A DNA stretch of 64,000 bases from Prevotella pectinovora (GTDB taxonomy: Bacteria; Bacteroidota; Bacteroidia; Bacteroidales; Bacteroidaceae), in the NCBI RefSeq assembly GCF_000834015.1, contig NZ_JXQI01000010.1, positions 40,661 through 104,660 of the forward strand. The letters are read 5' to 3'. Below are positions 54,472 through 62,942 of the stretch, piece by piece (the first letter of the stretch is position 1; every line of letters begins with the position of its first letter). Both the position numbers and the translations under genes were made by a program. The notes under the pieces are model-generated. The model worked only from the letters and a program-made list of their open reading frames with translations. It made no database searches and was not told where the DNA came from.

Positions 54472-55239
54472 ATGAGTATAATATACGGGACGAAAATAAA
54501 CCAACTGCTTGCCAATACTTCACCGACAGGACTATTGTTTGCTGATTGGATGAAAAAAGAAGGCTATTCAGGTCAACTGCAAAAGAGATACCGAGACTCT
54601 GGATGGTTGACTGCGATGTGCAAAGGTGTGATGTATCGCACAGGCAGTCGTTTGAGTGCTTATGATGCCATTGCTTCATATAACAAACAAATGGGAGGCC
54701 AGCTTAGGGTGGCTGCCATGTCCGCATTGGAATATGCAGGTTTCAACCAGTACGTTCCGAGGGGAAAGCCTGTGCTGATGGTGGTTGCACCAACTTGCAA
54801 AATGCCATTGTGGATGCAGAACGATATGTATGACGCTACCTTTCGAATGTTTCACACAAATGCTTTCTCGTATATAGAGACAATAGAAAGAGTTACGGAC
54901 AGTGGCACGTTATATGTTTCTTCTCCAGAACAAGCGTTCTTGGAGAGTCTAATCTTGGCTCCAAAATCATACAACTATATGGATTTATACTATGTGATGG
55001 AGCAACTGACCACCCTACGTTCTGATGTTGTACAGCACTTGTTGGAAACTTTGGACAACAACAGAGTAAAGAGGATGTTTCTGTATATGGCTGAAAAGGC
55101 AGGTCATTTTTGGTTCGAAGAACTGCATCCCGAAAAGATAGATGTCGGGACTGGGAAAATCCAAGCTGCTACCAATGGTACATTTAATCGTAAATATAAC
55201 ATGACTATTCCAAAAGATTTAGAAGAATATGAGGGATAA
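54472..55239 (+). CDS. abiEi: Type IV AbiEi family antitoxin
   Basis: A 255-residue protein with an N-terminal winged-helix region (about residues 8-60, LLFADWMKKEGYS...YRDSGWLTAMCKGVMYR) followed by the AbiEi antitoxin domain, in which SSPEQAFLESLILAP is typical. Antitoxins of this family repress their own operon and counter the nucleotidyltransferase AbiEii without binding it. The stop overlaps the start of the truncated abiEii gene by 11 bases, the usual operon layout. The antitoxin is complete although the toxin is destroyed. Confidence 0.82.
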   Translation: MSIIYGTKINQLLANTSPTGLLFADWMKKEGYSGQLQKRYRDSGWLTAMCKGVMYRTGSRLSAYDAIASYNKQMGGQLRVAAMSALEYAGFNQYVPRGKPVLMVVAPTCKMPLWMQNDMYDATFRMFHTNAFSYIETIERVTDSGTLYVSSPEQAFLESLILAPKSYNYMDLYYVMEQLTTLRSDVVQHLLETLDNNRVKRMFLYMAEKAGHFWFEELHPEKIDVGTGKIQAATNGTFNRKYNMTIPKDLEEYEG

Positions 55240-55508
55240 GTACAAGAAGCAGGTCGCATTATTGATAAGAATTATGCCGTCTGTATATCGTATCAAGGAA
55301 TTTGCCGTGCATGGTGGAACAGCCATTAATCTGTTCCGCAAGAATTTGCCATGGTAGCCCTGATTGGAGTCTGTGTAGTGCCGGTGATTTGTCCAAATAT
55401 CCTTCTGTCCATTGAAAATTGCTCAATATCAGAAATCTGAAGGAGCATAACATTCAAAAATATGAGCAGGGAATTAAAAAGTTGAAAGACTTCTTATTTC
55501 CCAAATAG
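55229..55508 (+). pseudogene. AbiEii toxin gene reduced to its two ends
   Basis: The first 42 codons (MRDKYKKQVALLIRIMPSV... HGGTAINLFRKNLP) match the start of AbiEii nucleotidyltransferases, including the HGGTA strand that leads to the active site. After NLP the frame reaches TAG (55355-55357) in place of the expected Ser-Asp-Asp or DIDL motif. A remnant of the C-terminus, in another frame, reads LKEHNIQKYEQGIKKLKDFL and ends in FPK at 55508. Roughly 200 codons are gone, so the toxin cannot be made. Confidence 0.75.
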
Positions 55509-55562
55509 ATTGAGTTATCGAGGCTGAGTCAAAACTAATAAAATGTGAAGAAAAGGCTAAAC

Positions 55563-55662
55563 GTAGGAGGTGCGGGCATTCCTGCCCGCACCACTGCAGA
55601 CAGCCGTAACTAACTGACTTTCTTGCTGCAATGCCGCAGGCAAGAATGCCCGCGGCTCCTAC
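55563..55662. repeat. 100-bp element with long inverted ends
   Basis: The ends GTAGGAG..GCGGGCATTC and GAATGCCCGC..CTCCTAC are inverted copies about 24 bases long, and the left one has its own palindrome (TGCGGGCATTCCTGCCCGCA). The middle is unrelated. It resembles a REP or small non-autonomous element and lies past the end of the WG-repeat gene on the minus strand, where it might also end transcription. Confidence 0.6.
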
Positions 55663-55746
55663 AGTTTGCATTGCAGTTTATGCATATTTCATCATTTTAT
55701 TACTTTTGAACACACCCTCCTCCGTTGGTGAGCATACGAGTTAATA

Positions 55747-56946
55747 TTACTTAACCTTTTGACCCTTGCCATTGATGATAACACCTCTACATTCTGAGTC
55801 CTTGCAGAGGTAGAGGTCATAGCCTATGGCTTTGATGCTACTATATACAGGAGGTGTGATAATCTTACCTTCTGGAGACATCAGACCGTGCCAATCATAT
55901 TCTGTCTCGTACTGTTTGCAGCGAGCGACTGCATGTATAGGAGATGGCACAGAATTCATTTCTTCACTTGTCACGTTGCCTTCATCGTCATAGTTCTTTG
56001 TTGACTCATAACGCAACTCGTTGGTCTCGTATGTCAACTGCTCCACATTGTAGATATAGAAGTCATTGATGAGCTTGCCCTGCAAGGTATATCTGCGAAT
56101 GATATGGTCAGGAGTAATCTCGGTTATCATTTCATCCAATATACTGTATTTAGCTTCGGCGAATGGAAAAACAGTACCCATAGAAGCGTTCAACACACTT
56201 TGCTTTTTGCCCTGAGTGACAATCCAGAAAGTATCGACAGGCTCTATTGCATCATACTTGGCAGTCAACACCCAGTTTCCCTGCTTGTCAATCAAACCTA
56301 CAGTGTTGAGGTCGCTATTTGCAATAACACAATGATTGTTGTGAAACACATAGCCGTCATACTCTGGATTGTATGGAGTCTTGAGGTCTATGGCTACTTT
56401 TCCTTTCGCATCGATGAACTTCAGCCATCCATTATCATCGACACAAGCCAGACCGTCGGAAAATATCCACGCATGGGCATACTGAGGTTTGATAGCTACC
56501 TCACCAGTCAGAAGGCTTAGATAACCACGTTTGTCTCCACTCTTGTAGCAAGCCAGCGTGTCCCTGCCCAACGGCTTGAATAGCCAGTCAATATCTGTAA
56601 CAGTTTTATTGCCGTCAGCATTCTTTACATAGCCAGGGTTGTCATACAAATGGAAGTAGGTGACTCCTCTGGAGAGTTTCATGGTATCATAAACACATTC
56701 TTTAGCTCTGCACTTCCAAGGGAGTTCCTCATAGAACGCATGACAAACACTATACACCACAGCAGCGGTCAACATCACCATAATGACAGCAAAGGACGAA
56801 CCGACAACACGGCGTATGAACTTGCCATACTTGGAGTCGTCGTTCATGCCAAATATTGTCGTAAACCAGTTGGCTATACTGGCAAGGATGGCGGTGAATC
56901 CGTGCCAGAACAATACGAAAGCTCGTTTCATGGATGTCGATTTCAT
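55747..56946 (-). CDS. Membrane-anchored WG-repeat protein
   Basis: A 399-residue protein. A membrane helix lies near residues 50-70 (VGSSFAVIMVMLTAAVVYSV). The rest carries degenerate WG/KWG repeats: short units of the type GYLSLLTGEVAIKPQYAHA, GWLKFIDAKGKVAID and GLIDKQGNWVLTAKYDAIEP, each about 40 residues. Such repeats form small beta units that bind other proteins. It is the last gene of the AAA-YbjN-YbjN-vWA-WG operon and overlaps the vWA gene by four bases (ATGA), indicating coupling. Function unknown. Confidence 0.75.
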   Translation of the reverse strand: MKSTSMKRAFVLFWHGFTAILASIANWFTTIFGMNDDSKYGKFIRRVVGSSFAVIMVMLTAAVVYSVCHAFYEELPWKCRAKECVYDTMKLSRGVTYFHLYDNPGYVKNADGNKTVTDIDWLFKPLGRDTLACYKSGDKRGYLSLLTGEVAIKPQYAHAWIFSDGLACVDDNGWLKFIDAKGKVAIDLKTPYNPEYDGYVFHNNHCVIANSDLNTVGLIDKQGNWVLTAKYDAIEPVDTFWIVTQGKKQSVLNASMGTVFPFAEAKYSILDEMITEITPDHIIRRYTLQGKLINDFYIYNVEQLTYETNELRYESTKNYDDEGNVTSEEMNSVPSPIHAVARCKQYETEYDWHGLMSPEGKIITPPVYSSIKAIGYDLYLCKDSECRGVIINGKGQKVK

Positions 56947-57677
56947 TTGTTTTCCTCCTCATCAAAGGCTTCATCAGCCATGTTTGCATATAGGTTGCGG
57001 CGCTCTGATTCTGATGCCGGAGCCGCACAACAACCTTTCATTTCTGCTGTTTTCCACTTTGCCAGACGACCGAAGAGATTCATACGGGTGCTACTGTCTT
57101 TCTGCATCGAAGCACGTGTTCCCTCATTGCTGTAGTCAAAGTTTCGGGCATTGCGGATAGACATTGACATGGCCACCTCTACAGAGTCTTGGTTGGCTCC
57201 CATATAAGTAAATGTCCATCCTTCGCCACGTAGCCGTTCCACAAGTTCCTTAATGGTCTTGCCGTTATACTCGCGAGAGGCATTCTCCATACCGTCCGTG
57301 ATGATGGTAACGACCACCAAAGCATCCTTCATGCCCTGTACATGCTTGTGCATACCAGTTAGCGTCATGCCCATAGCGTCATAGAGTGGGGTTGTACAAC
57401 ATGGCTGGAAATCCTCTATATTCAGAGGCTTGGCTTCTGCCACAGGAGTTTTGTCATACAAATGCTTTGTCTCACAACTACAGAATGTCACCAATGACAC
57501 GAAATGATCCTGAGTGTCGGCAAACTTCTCTTGCGCCTTTTTTATGCCAGCTAAGGTTTCGTTGAAGCCTTCAACGGCAGCTTGGCGTATACACTCCATC
57601 GAACCGCTACGGTCGAGGATGATTACATTGAAGACCTTGGTCTTCAGGATTTCATTCTTTACTTCCATTTCATTCAT
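56943..57677 (-). CDS. vWA-domain protein
   Basis: A 244-residue cytoplasmic protein. The metal-ion-dependent adhesion site is complete: DRSGSM near residue 22, TTPLYD near 93 and TDGME near 128. After the vWA domain comes a tail with the Cys pair GCCAAPAS and an acidic end. In bacteria such vWA proteins often act with an AAA+ ATPase to remodel targets; one is encoded in this operon. It follows the second YbjN-like gene after 12 bases and overlaps the WG gene. Confidence 0.85.
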   Translation of the reverse strand: MNEMEVKNEILKTKVFNVIILDRSGSMECIRQAAVEGFNETLAGIKKAQEKFADTQDHFVSLVTFCSCETKHLYDKTPVAEAKPLNIEDFQPCCTTPLYDAMGMTLTGMHKHVQGMKDALVVVTIITDGMENASREYNGKTIKELVERLRGEGWTFTYMGANQDSVEVAMSMSIRNARNFDYSNEGTRASMQKDSSTRMNLFGRLAKWKTAEMKGCCAAPASESERRNLYANMADEAFDEEENK

Positions 57678-57689
57678 ATATTATTGTTG

Positions 57690-58085
57690 TTAATCAAACG
57701 AACGCATAGTCTTGATGAAGGTTAATCGTACCATGCCAAGAATCTCTATCGCCTTGTCAAGGCAGGTCTTCAAGCTTTCTTCACCATTGTAATAGAATTC
57801 ACAACTTGCCGAGACATTCTTCAAAGTCTGGTCAATATAAACCTTGGCGAGCTTGATTTCACGAGTTGTCTTGTTGCAGGCTGCGAGGACTTTTGTCTCT
57901 TCCCCTTCGTCAACCTCATACATTTGGGGGAATACGACAACAAGATAGTCTTCATCATCTGAATTTGCTCCCATCACATAGAATGTTTTCATCTGATAGC
58001 GGACAAATATGTCACCTTCATCATCAATCTGAGGCTTGAGCCCCAGAGACTGTAGTACTGAAACTACCATTTCATGTTTTGTCAT
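57690..58085 (-). CDS. YbjN-like protein, second copy
   Basis: A 131-residue soluble protein. The pattern (VVSVLQSLGLKP.IDDEGDIFVRYQMKTFYVMG...DEDYLVVVFPQMY) followed by two helices is that of YbjN-type, secretion-chaperone-like folds. It is similar in length and layout to the gene just upstream (58098-58520), pointing to an old duplication. Partner and function are not known. It lies in the five-gene operon with 12-base gaps on both sides. Confidence 0.6.
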   Translation of the reverse strand: MTKHEMVVSVLQSLGLKPQIDDEGDIFVRYQMKTFYVMGANSDDEDYLVVVFPQMYEVDEGEETKVLAACNKTTREIKLAKVYIDQTLKNVSASCEFYYNGEESLKTCLDKAIEILGMVRLTFIKTMRSFD

Positions 58086-58097
58086 AATACTTGTTGT

Positions 58098-58520
58098 TTA
58101 GTCGTTGTTATCGTTATCGGAACCTTCATCACTCTCGCCATTATCAATCTTTTCAATAGAGTCGCGGGCGAACATCAGAGCAGCGGCAAGGTGAAGGATC
58201 ATATGACGAATCACCTCCTCCAGGTCTTCGTTGCCAAGAAGGTCACGTTCGTAGAAGATCCAAAGGCTATCGCCGAGGGTGTATGCCTTGACATATTTGA
58301 GGGTGGAGTTGATTTTCTCTTTTAATTCTTCATACTTTTCCTTGTTGTCCTTCTCCAAATCGTAAATGCTGGGCACCGAGATGTTGAGGAAATTCTCATC
58401 ATCTTCGTTGTACATATAAAGGTAGTTGATGCCCTCGTAGTTGAAGGAAAACCCCAACGATTCAATATCTTCCAAGTTAAAGCCCAAGTTTTCAAAGGCT
58501 GCCAAAATCTTTTCTTTCAT
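58098..58520 (-). CDS. YbjN-like protein, first copy
   Basis: A 140-residue acidic protein (ends in NGESDEGSDNDNND). A YbjN-like beta sheet is suggested by FNYEGINYLYMYNEDDENFL and NISVPSIYDLEKDN, then helices with TLKYVKAYTLGDSLWIFYER. It may bind a partner protein in the way YbjN or type III secretion chaperones do, which is inference. It lies 30 bases after the AAA+ gene. Confidence 0.6.
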   Translation of the reverse strand: MKEKILAAFENLGFNLEDIESLGFSFNYEGINYLYMYNEDDENFLNISVPSIYDLEKDNKEKYEELKEKINSTLKYVKAYTLGDSLWIFYERDLLGNEDLEEVIRHMILHLAAALMFARDSIEKIDNGESDEGSDNDNND

Positions 58521-58550
58521 CTGATTTAATTTTTATGGTTATTACTATTG

Positions 58551-59537
58551 TTATCTAAAGCCTATGGTTACAGGTTTGAGTCCTTTGTCCTTTGGGGAGA
58601 ACTCGCTCCTCACACGCTCATATTCCCGAAGTGACTTGATGCTAACAGAAGGACTTCTTGTCGCTATGATTTCTTCCAATACTTCTTGCGTGATACCTTG
58701 TTTCTTTCCGTCAGGGCTCTTGATGGTCTCGTTGAACTTCTTGCGAGCTGCCGACTTGACGATGTAGCTGATGTCAGAGCAGTTGTAGCCGTTGGTCAAT
58801 TCAGAAAGATGGGTTGTGTCAATATCGCCTTCTGTGGGGAGTTTCGACAGTTCCAAGGCAAACAGACTCTTGCGTGCTTCTATGTCAGGCATGTCGATAT
58901 ACACCATTTCATCTATACGTCCGGTTCTCAGCACCGCCTTGTCTATGCGTTCTGGATGATTGGTAGCTGCGAGGACATAAACACCTTTGTCGGAGGCATT
59001 GTTGAGCATGCACAGAAACTCATTTACCTCGCTGTCATAATGTTGGTTGCCTTCCTCACCCGAACGTCGTGGCACCATAGCATCAAACTCATCAAAGAAG
59101 AGCAAGGTAGGAGCGTTCTTCTCTGCTTCCTTGAAAACCTCGCCAATCTTCTGCTGGGTTCCGTGAACCCAAGTGCAAGCCAAGTCATCGGGAACGATCT
59201 TCATGAAATTGATGCCGACCTCCTCTGCCATCTTCTCCGCAAAGAAGGTTTTTCCACATCCTGCCGGGCCGTAAAATAGCATGGACGGAGGCTTGATGCC
59301 ATAGACTTCGGCACATTCTCGGTTTTGGAGTACGTTGATGAACCCTTCCGTCACTCTCTGCTTCAGTTCGTTCATGCCGGCAACATCACCGAAACCATTG
59401 CCTTTCTTCTTTAGTGGAGTGGGGTTCTGCTCTACTGCTTCTTTGGCAACCTTTCGGACCTGCTTTTCTGCTGTGTCGGAAGGTTTCTGTCCGCAGATGC
59501 GGCGCAACCAGTCTTTTTCTGTTTCTGTCGTATTCAT
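58551..59537 (-). CDS. AAA+ ATPase (single domain, Cdc48/SpoVK-like)
   Basis: A 328-residue ATPase. After a charged N-terminal segment the AAA+ module has Walker A YGPAGCGKTFFAEK, the pore region CTWVHGTQQ, Walker B TLLFFDEFDAM, sensor 1 AATNHPE and arginine-finger region RTGRIDEMV, then the lid with CSDISYIV. There is no protease or nuclease domain. The start at 59537 was chosen because AGGAGG lies seven bases before it, a Shine-Dalgarno match rare in this window; ATG 59543 is too close to that site. It is the first gene of an operon with two YbjN-like proteins, vWA and WG-repeat proteins. Confidence 0.85.
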   Translation of the reverse strand: MNTTETEKDWLRRICGQKPSDTAEKQVRKVAKEAVEQNPTPLKKKGNGFGDVAGMNELKQRVTEGFINVLQNRECAEVYGIKPPSMLFYGPAGCGKTFFAEKMAEEVGINFMKIVPDDLACTWVHGTQQKIGEVFKEAEKNAPTLLFFDEFDAMVPRRSGEEGNQHYDSEVNEFLCMLNNASDKGVYVLAATNHPERIDKAVLRTGRIDEMVYIDMPDIEARKSLFALELSKLPTEGDIDTTHLSELTNGYNCSDISYIVKSAARKKFNETIKSPDGKKQGITQEVLEEIIATRSPSVSIKSLREYERVRSEFSPKDKGLKPVTIGFR

Positions 59538-59633
59538 GTACATTCCTCCTCGTTTCGTTAGTTGTACTTCTATAAAGAAAGATGGGTAGAACAAGCATCT
59601 TCTATCATCATTCTTTTGTTTGACTGAAAAAAA

Positions 59634-59679
59634 TCCCTTTCATCATCGTATGATAGCCATCATAGTCTGATGAAAGGGA
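59634..59679 (-). terminator. Terminator separating the two minus-strand operons
   Basis: TCCCTTTCATCA pairs perfectly with TGATGAAAGGGA around 22 bases, and seven Ts follow on the minus strand. It lies just past the low-molecular-weight phosphatase gene and ahead of the AAA+ gene. A consensus promoter for the AAA+ operon is not seen downstream of it. Confidence 0.88.
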
Positions 59680-59706
59680 CTGAAAGATTTTGTTATCCTG
59701 CAATCT

Positions 59707-60189
59707 TTACACCTTGTGAGTCGGTGGATTATCCCTCCACTGTTCAATCATCCGCTTGCATCCTTCCACAATATGCGAGGCCACACTCTGATACACGGCA
59801 TCAGTTTGATAGTGCGGATCCATAACTGCGGTATCTGTACCAAATGCCTGTTTGTCGAACATGATAATCCTGTCCCAATTCGTATAGTCAAGCACTCTGG
59901 TAATGGCATTACGGTGTTCCGCATCAAAGATAACAATGCAGTCTGCCTCATGCAACTTCTCACGAGTAATGGGTGTGGTCATACCTTTCAGGTCATAGCC
60001 CAACTCTCTGGCAATTCGTACCATATTAGCGTCACGAGGGTTTTCACCCCAGTCCAATGTGCCACGAGAGAACACTTCAACATTATCCATCCCCTCTTGT
60101 TCGAGCATTGATTTGAGTACACACTCGGCAAATGGACTTCTGCAAGCATTGCCTGTGCAGACAAAGCAAATGGTATATTTCTTATTCAT
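59707..60189 (-). CDS. Low-molecular-weight protein phosphatase
   Basis: A 160-residue enzyme of the LMW-PTP family, acting on phosphotyrosine or phosphoarginine. The active-site loop CTGNACRS begins at residue 11 and has the essential Cys and Arg; the general acid Asp is in MDPHY near residue 124. The choice between Tyr and Arg cannot be settled from these bases alone. Its start overlaps the ADP-ribosylglycohydrolase gene by four bases, so both proteins should be made together. It is the last gene before a strong terminator. Confidence 0.88.
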   Translation of the reverse strand: MNKKYTICFVCTGNACRSPFAECVLKSMLEQEGMDNVEVFSRGTLDWGENPRDANMVRIARELGYDLKGMTTPITREKLHEADCIVIFDAEHRNAITRVLDYTNWDRIIMFDKQAFGTDTAVMDPHYQTDAVYQSVASHIVEGCKRMIEQWRDNPPTHKV

Positions 60190-61349
60190 ATTCTTTTGCT
60201 ATTCTTTTTGTTGCTTTTTACATTTGTTGTCTCACCATTCCAAATGTCATCTGCAACATGCAAGATAACATCGTGGAGTTCAAGATTGTCCTTGAAAGAC
60301 TGTTGGATTGCATCATAACCAACGACAACGCCAAGGATGTTGCCTGTCACGGCTCCTACAGAGTCGCTGTCGCCCCTATGGTTTACAGAGGCAATCATTG
60401 CCTGCTCAAAGTTGTTGAAATACTTGACGGTACAATATATTGCCATAGCCAAAGATTCATCACCCGTCCAACCTTCACCGATGGCCTCTATGTTTTCAAC
60501 ATCCGATGCAGACGAATCGACCAGATCGAGTGCCTTGTCGATCAAAGCTCGAAGTTCTGTGATATATGCAGTCTCATTTGGATAGAGAGCCAACAACATA
60601 TCGTAACCATCTGACAAATATTTCTTGAAGTCATCCACTGTGGGACTGTCCTTCTGCATAATCCTGTATATAATGTGTGCCTCTAATGCTGATGGAAGCC
60701 AACCGAGAGGATGCTGGTGGGTTATCTCAGCTGCATCAGCCGCCAACATATCAACATCCTTTATGTTGGAGATACGTCCTTCAAGAGGCTCACCTTCGGG
60801 AGTGTCTCGCCACACAGCACAATAGAGTGCTACAGGTGCTGTACGCATGATACCGCCACAACCTTTACTATTGTTGTATGGGTCTTTACCTCTAAGAATA
60901 CTTTGTAATGCTGTTATACAGGTATTGCCTGGAGCACGACGATTGTTGAGTTCAGGCAATTCGCCAATCCAGCAATCCTTACGACGACCAGATCTCTTGC
61001 CTATTTGTGTGTTATACCATTCAAGATATGCCTCGCAAATAGCATACTTTAGGGCTTTGCCCTGCGCTTTTGCATTCAGCAAGCCACAAGCTGTGAACAG
61101 TGTCATCTGAGTATCGTCAGAAATCAATGCCTTGCCGTTATTTTCTTCATCAGACAACCACCACTGGGTGGTGTCCAGTCTTGTGATGCCATTATCACCA
61201 TACCTTTTCTGTATACCCATGTACGAGTTGATGAATTCCACAGGATAACCGAGCGCATCGCCAACGGCTCCTCCAACCAGCGAACCACGTATCTTATCTA
61301 ATTGTTTGTTTCTATACATATCTATAAAACTTGTTCTATTCATAGTCAT
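60186..61349 (-). CDS. ADP-ribosylglycohydrolase family protein
   Basis: A 387-residue protein of the ADP-ribosylglycohydrolase (DraG/ARH) family, which removes ADP-ribose from proteins or nucleic acids. The glycine-rich start GSLVGGAVGDALGYPVEF, the metal motif ISDDTQMTLF and the second metal motif HRGDSDSVGAVTGNILG are all present, so it should be active. It overlaps the phosphatase gene downstream by four bases. No ADP-ribosyltransferase is seen in the window; the substrate must come from elsewhere. Either of two nearby ATGs (61349, 61343) may be the start. Confidence 0.88.
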   Translation of the reverse strand: MTMNRTSFIDMYRNKQLDKIRGSLVGGAVGDALGYPVEFINSYMGIQKRYGDNGITRLDTTQWWLSDEENNGKALISDDTQMTLFTACGLLNAKAQGKALKYAICEAYLEWYNTQIGKRSGRRKDCWIGELPELNNRRAPGNTCITALQSILRGKDPYNNSKGCGGIMRTAPVALYCAVWRDTPEGEPLEGRISNIKDVDMLAADAAEITHQHPLGWLPSALEAHIIYRIMQKDSPTVDDFKKYLSDGYDMLLALYPNETAYITELRALIDKALDLVDSSASDVENIEAIGEGWTGDESLAMAIYCTVKYFNNFEQAMIASVNHRGDSDSVGAVTGNILGVVVGYDAIQQSFKDNLELHDVILHVADDIWNGETTNVKSNKKNSKRI

Positions 61350-61411
61350 AAATTTTTTTACGTTATACTGTTTGTGTTATAGAGTGAGAAGAAGTAACTC
61401 TTTGTACAAGG

Positions 61412-61564
61412 TTACTCAGTGTTTCTCTTGCTTTGCTCGTTGATGACTTGCTTTCTTCGCTTAAACTCCTCAATGGGCATGGGCTCTTTGCCTTCTCTCT
61501 CCGTGAGCTTGTCATAGAAGGCATTAAGTACTCGCAATATCTTTGAGGTGCCGTGGCCGCTTTC
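61412..61564 (-). pseudogene. In-frame continuation of the phosphatase gene beyond a TAA
   Basis: Directly after the TAA at 61565-61567, the same frame continues for 50 codons (ESGHGTSKILRVLNAFYDKL through KRNTE) and then stops at 61412-61414. The sequence is coding-like, being charged and helical, and there is no separate start codon at its head. Most likely the gene once ran to 61412 and was cut by a nonsense change. Stop-codon readthrough or a sequencing error are alternatives. Confidence 0.55.
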
Positions 61565-61978
61565 TTACAGGTAGCCTTTCAGAGTCGGCGGCTCCTTTCC
61601 CTTGTCTGCACCATAGAACACCCAGTAGGTACTGAGAGCGATGTCTGTACGGTGCAGCCCCATGGCACAAGCGATATAGAAACCGCCTCGGTCGATGCGC
61701 TCACAAAACTCTGTAAACAACGACACCATACTTTCAACGACATCGGTACGGTTATCAACAGGATAGTAGAAATACTCCATACCGTACTCTTCACAAAGGT
61801 TCTGCATGCGTTGGTTCATGCCGTCATTACGAAGGTCAATGATCGTATGAACGCCTACGTCCTTTATAACTGGCCAGGCATAGCCCAGACTGCGTGATGA
61901 CATCGTCTTTCCCCTTACACCTCCGTATGCAGGATGTATGTCGGGAATGTTGAGTGCAAGTATTCTGTTGATGTTCAT
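61565..61978 (-). CDS. Cys-X5-Arg phosphatase (dual-specificity type), possibly shortened
   Basis: A 137-residue protein of the tyrosine or dual-specificity phosphatase superfamily. A loop with WPVIKDVGVHTIIDLRN is followed by the active site CAMGLHRTD near residue 105, which has Cys, five residues and Arg. The general acid Asp is probably in PVDNRTD. The protein ends at a TAA after LKGYL, but the frame continues for 50 more codons. It lies 19 bases after the PBP-like gene and 215 bases before the ADP-ribosylglycohydrolase start. Confidence 0.7.
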   Translation of the reverse strand: MNINRILALNIPDIHPAYGGVRGKTMSSRSLGYAWPVIKDVGVHTIIDLRNDGMNQRMQNLCEEYGMEYFYYPVDNRTDVVESMVSLFTEFCERIDRGGFYIACAMGLHRTDIALSTYWVFYGADKGKEPPTLKGYL

Positions 61979-61997
61979 AGTATTTTTGATACAACTT

Positions 61998-62942
61998 CTA
62001 TTTATTCCTATTCATCAACCATTCTATCAGTTGGTTCACCTCCTTGCTCAGTATACAAAAAGTTGCAGGAAGTTTATGTGGACGAATGACAACCATACCG
62101 ATGGTGTATTTGGGATTATCGGCAGGGAAACATCCAACAAACGTAAATTCATCAGAAGTTCTTTTATTGTCATCACTTTGCCGTATGTTGTACATACCTG
62201 CCAGTTTTACACCTTCTGGAGCAAGTCGATGTTGTATTCCATTTTTCTCAAAAATGCCAGTTGCAATCTTCTTGACATATCCTAAAGATGACTTTGGGTG
62301 GTATTTTTGATTGAAAGTCATAGCCAACTCTATGGCGTTACTCTTCGCTGTAGTATCACATGCTTGCCTCCATAAATCCGTTCCATTGGGCATGGTCGTG
62401 AAAGCCTTGTACATTCCGATTCTCGACTTCATCAGTAACGCCTTTTCAAACGTAGTTTCGCCATAACCACCTCTTCGCCAATTATGGTCACGTATTTTCA
62501 GACTATCACTGACTTCCAATATACCACATTCAGTATCGACTATTCTTCCTAAAGGCGTATTTGACTCCTCTAAACACCTTGCCGCTATAAAGGGTACAAA
62601 GATGTCTGTAGAACATACTTTCTTCTTGAATGGAACATATACCATATCACCACACCCTTCACACTCACCGTCCAACAGTTTCTCCAATGATGCCCAAGCT
62701 AATACTTCCGATGTTGGTGCGTCCAGGATTGCAATCTGTCCATAGACACCTTCTGTTTCCAACATCATGTTTCTATCCAATAGGTAATAGCATGAGTCTA
62801 TAAGTTCTTTATCTGCTAACGGACAGATTTCAACACTATCGTTGAAATAGGAGACTTCTTTTCTCTGAGCATAGACTCCTACGTTACAGAATATTAGCAT
62901 GAATAGTAATAAGGCTCTAACTGCTTGTTTTATTGTTTTCAT
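61998..62942 (-). CDS. Exported penicillin-binding-protein-like pseudoenzyme
   Basis: A 314-residue protein with a signal peptide (cleaved near GVYAQ). It resembles the transpeptidase domain of class B penicillin-binding proteins: AILDAPTSEVLAWAS, FTFVGCFPADNPKYTIGMVV and VIRPHK are recognisable. The three catalytic motifs are altered: SxxK reads STDI, SxN falls in KSRIG and KTG is replaced by MYN in LAGMYN. It cannot be an ordinary transpeptidase; it may bind a glycan, peptidoglycan peptide or partner protein. The start overlaps the Sel1-like lipoprotein gene by four bases. Confidence 0.65.
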   Translation of the reverse strand: MKTIKQAVRALLLFMLIFCNVGVYAQRKEVSYFNDSVEICPLADKELIDSCYYLLDRNMMLETEGVYGQIAILDAPTSEVLAWASLEKLLDGECEGCGDMVYVPFKKKVCSTDIFVPFIAARCLEESNTPLGRIVDTECGILEVSDSLKIRDHNWRRGGYGETTFEKALLMKSRIGMYKAFTTMPNGTDLWRQACDTTAKSNAIELAMTFNQKYHPKSSLGYVKKIATGIFEKNGIQHRLAPEGVKLAGMYNIRQSDDNKRTSDEFTFVGCFPADNPKYTIGMVVIRPHKLPATFCILSKEVNQLIEWLMNRNK

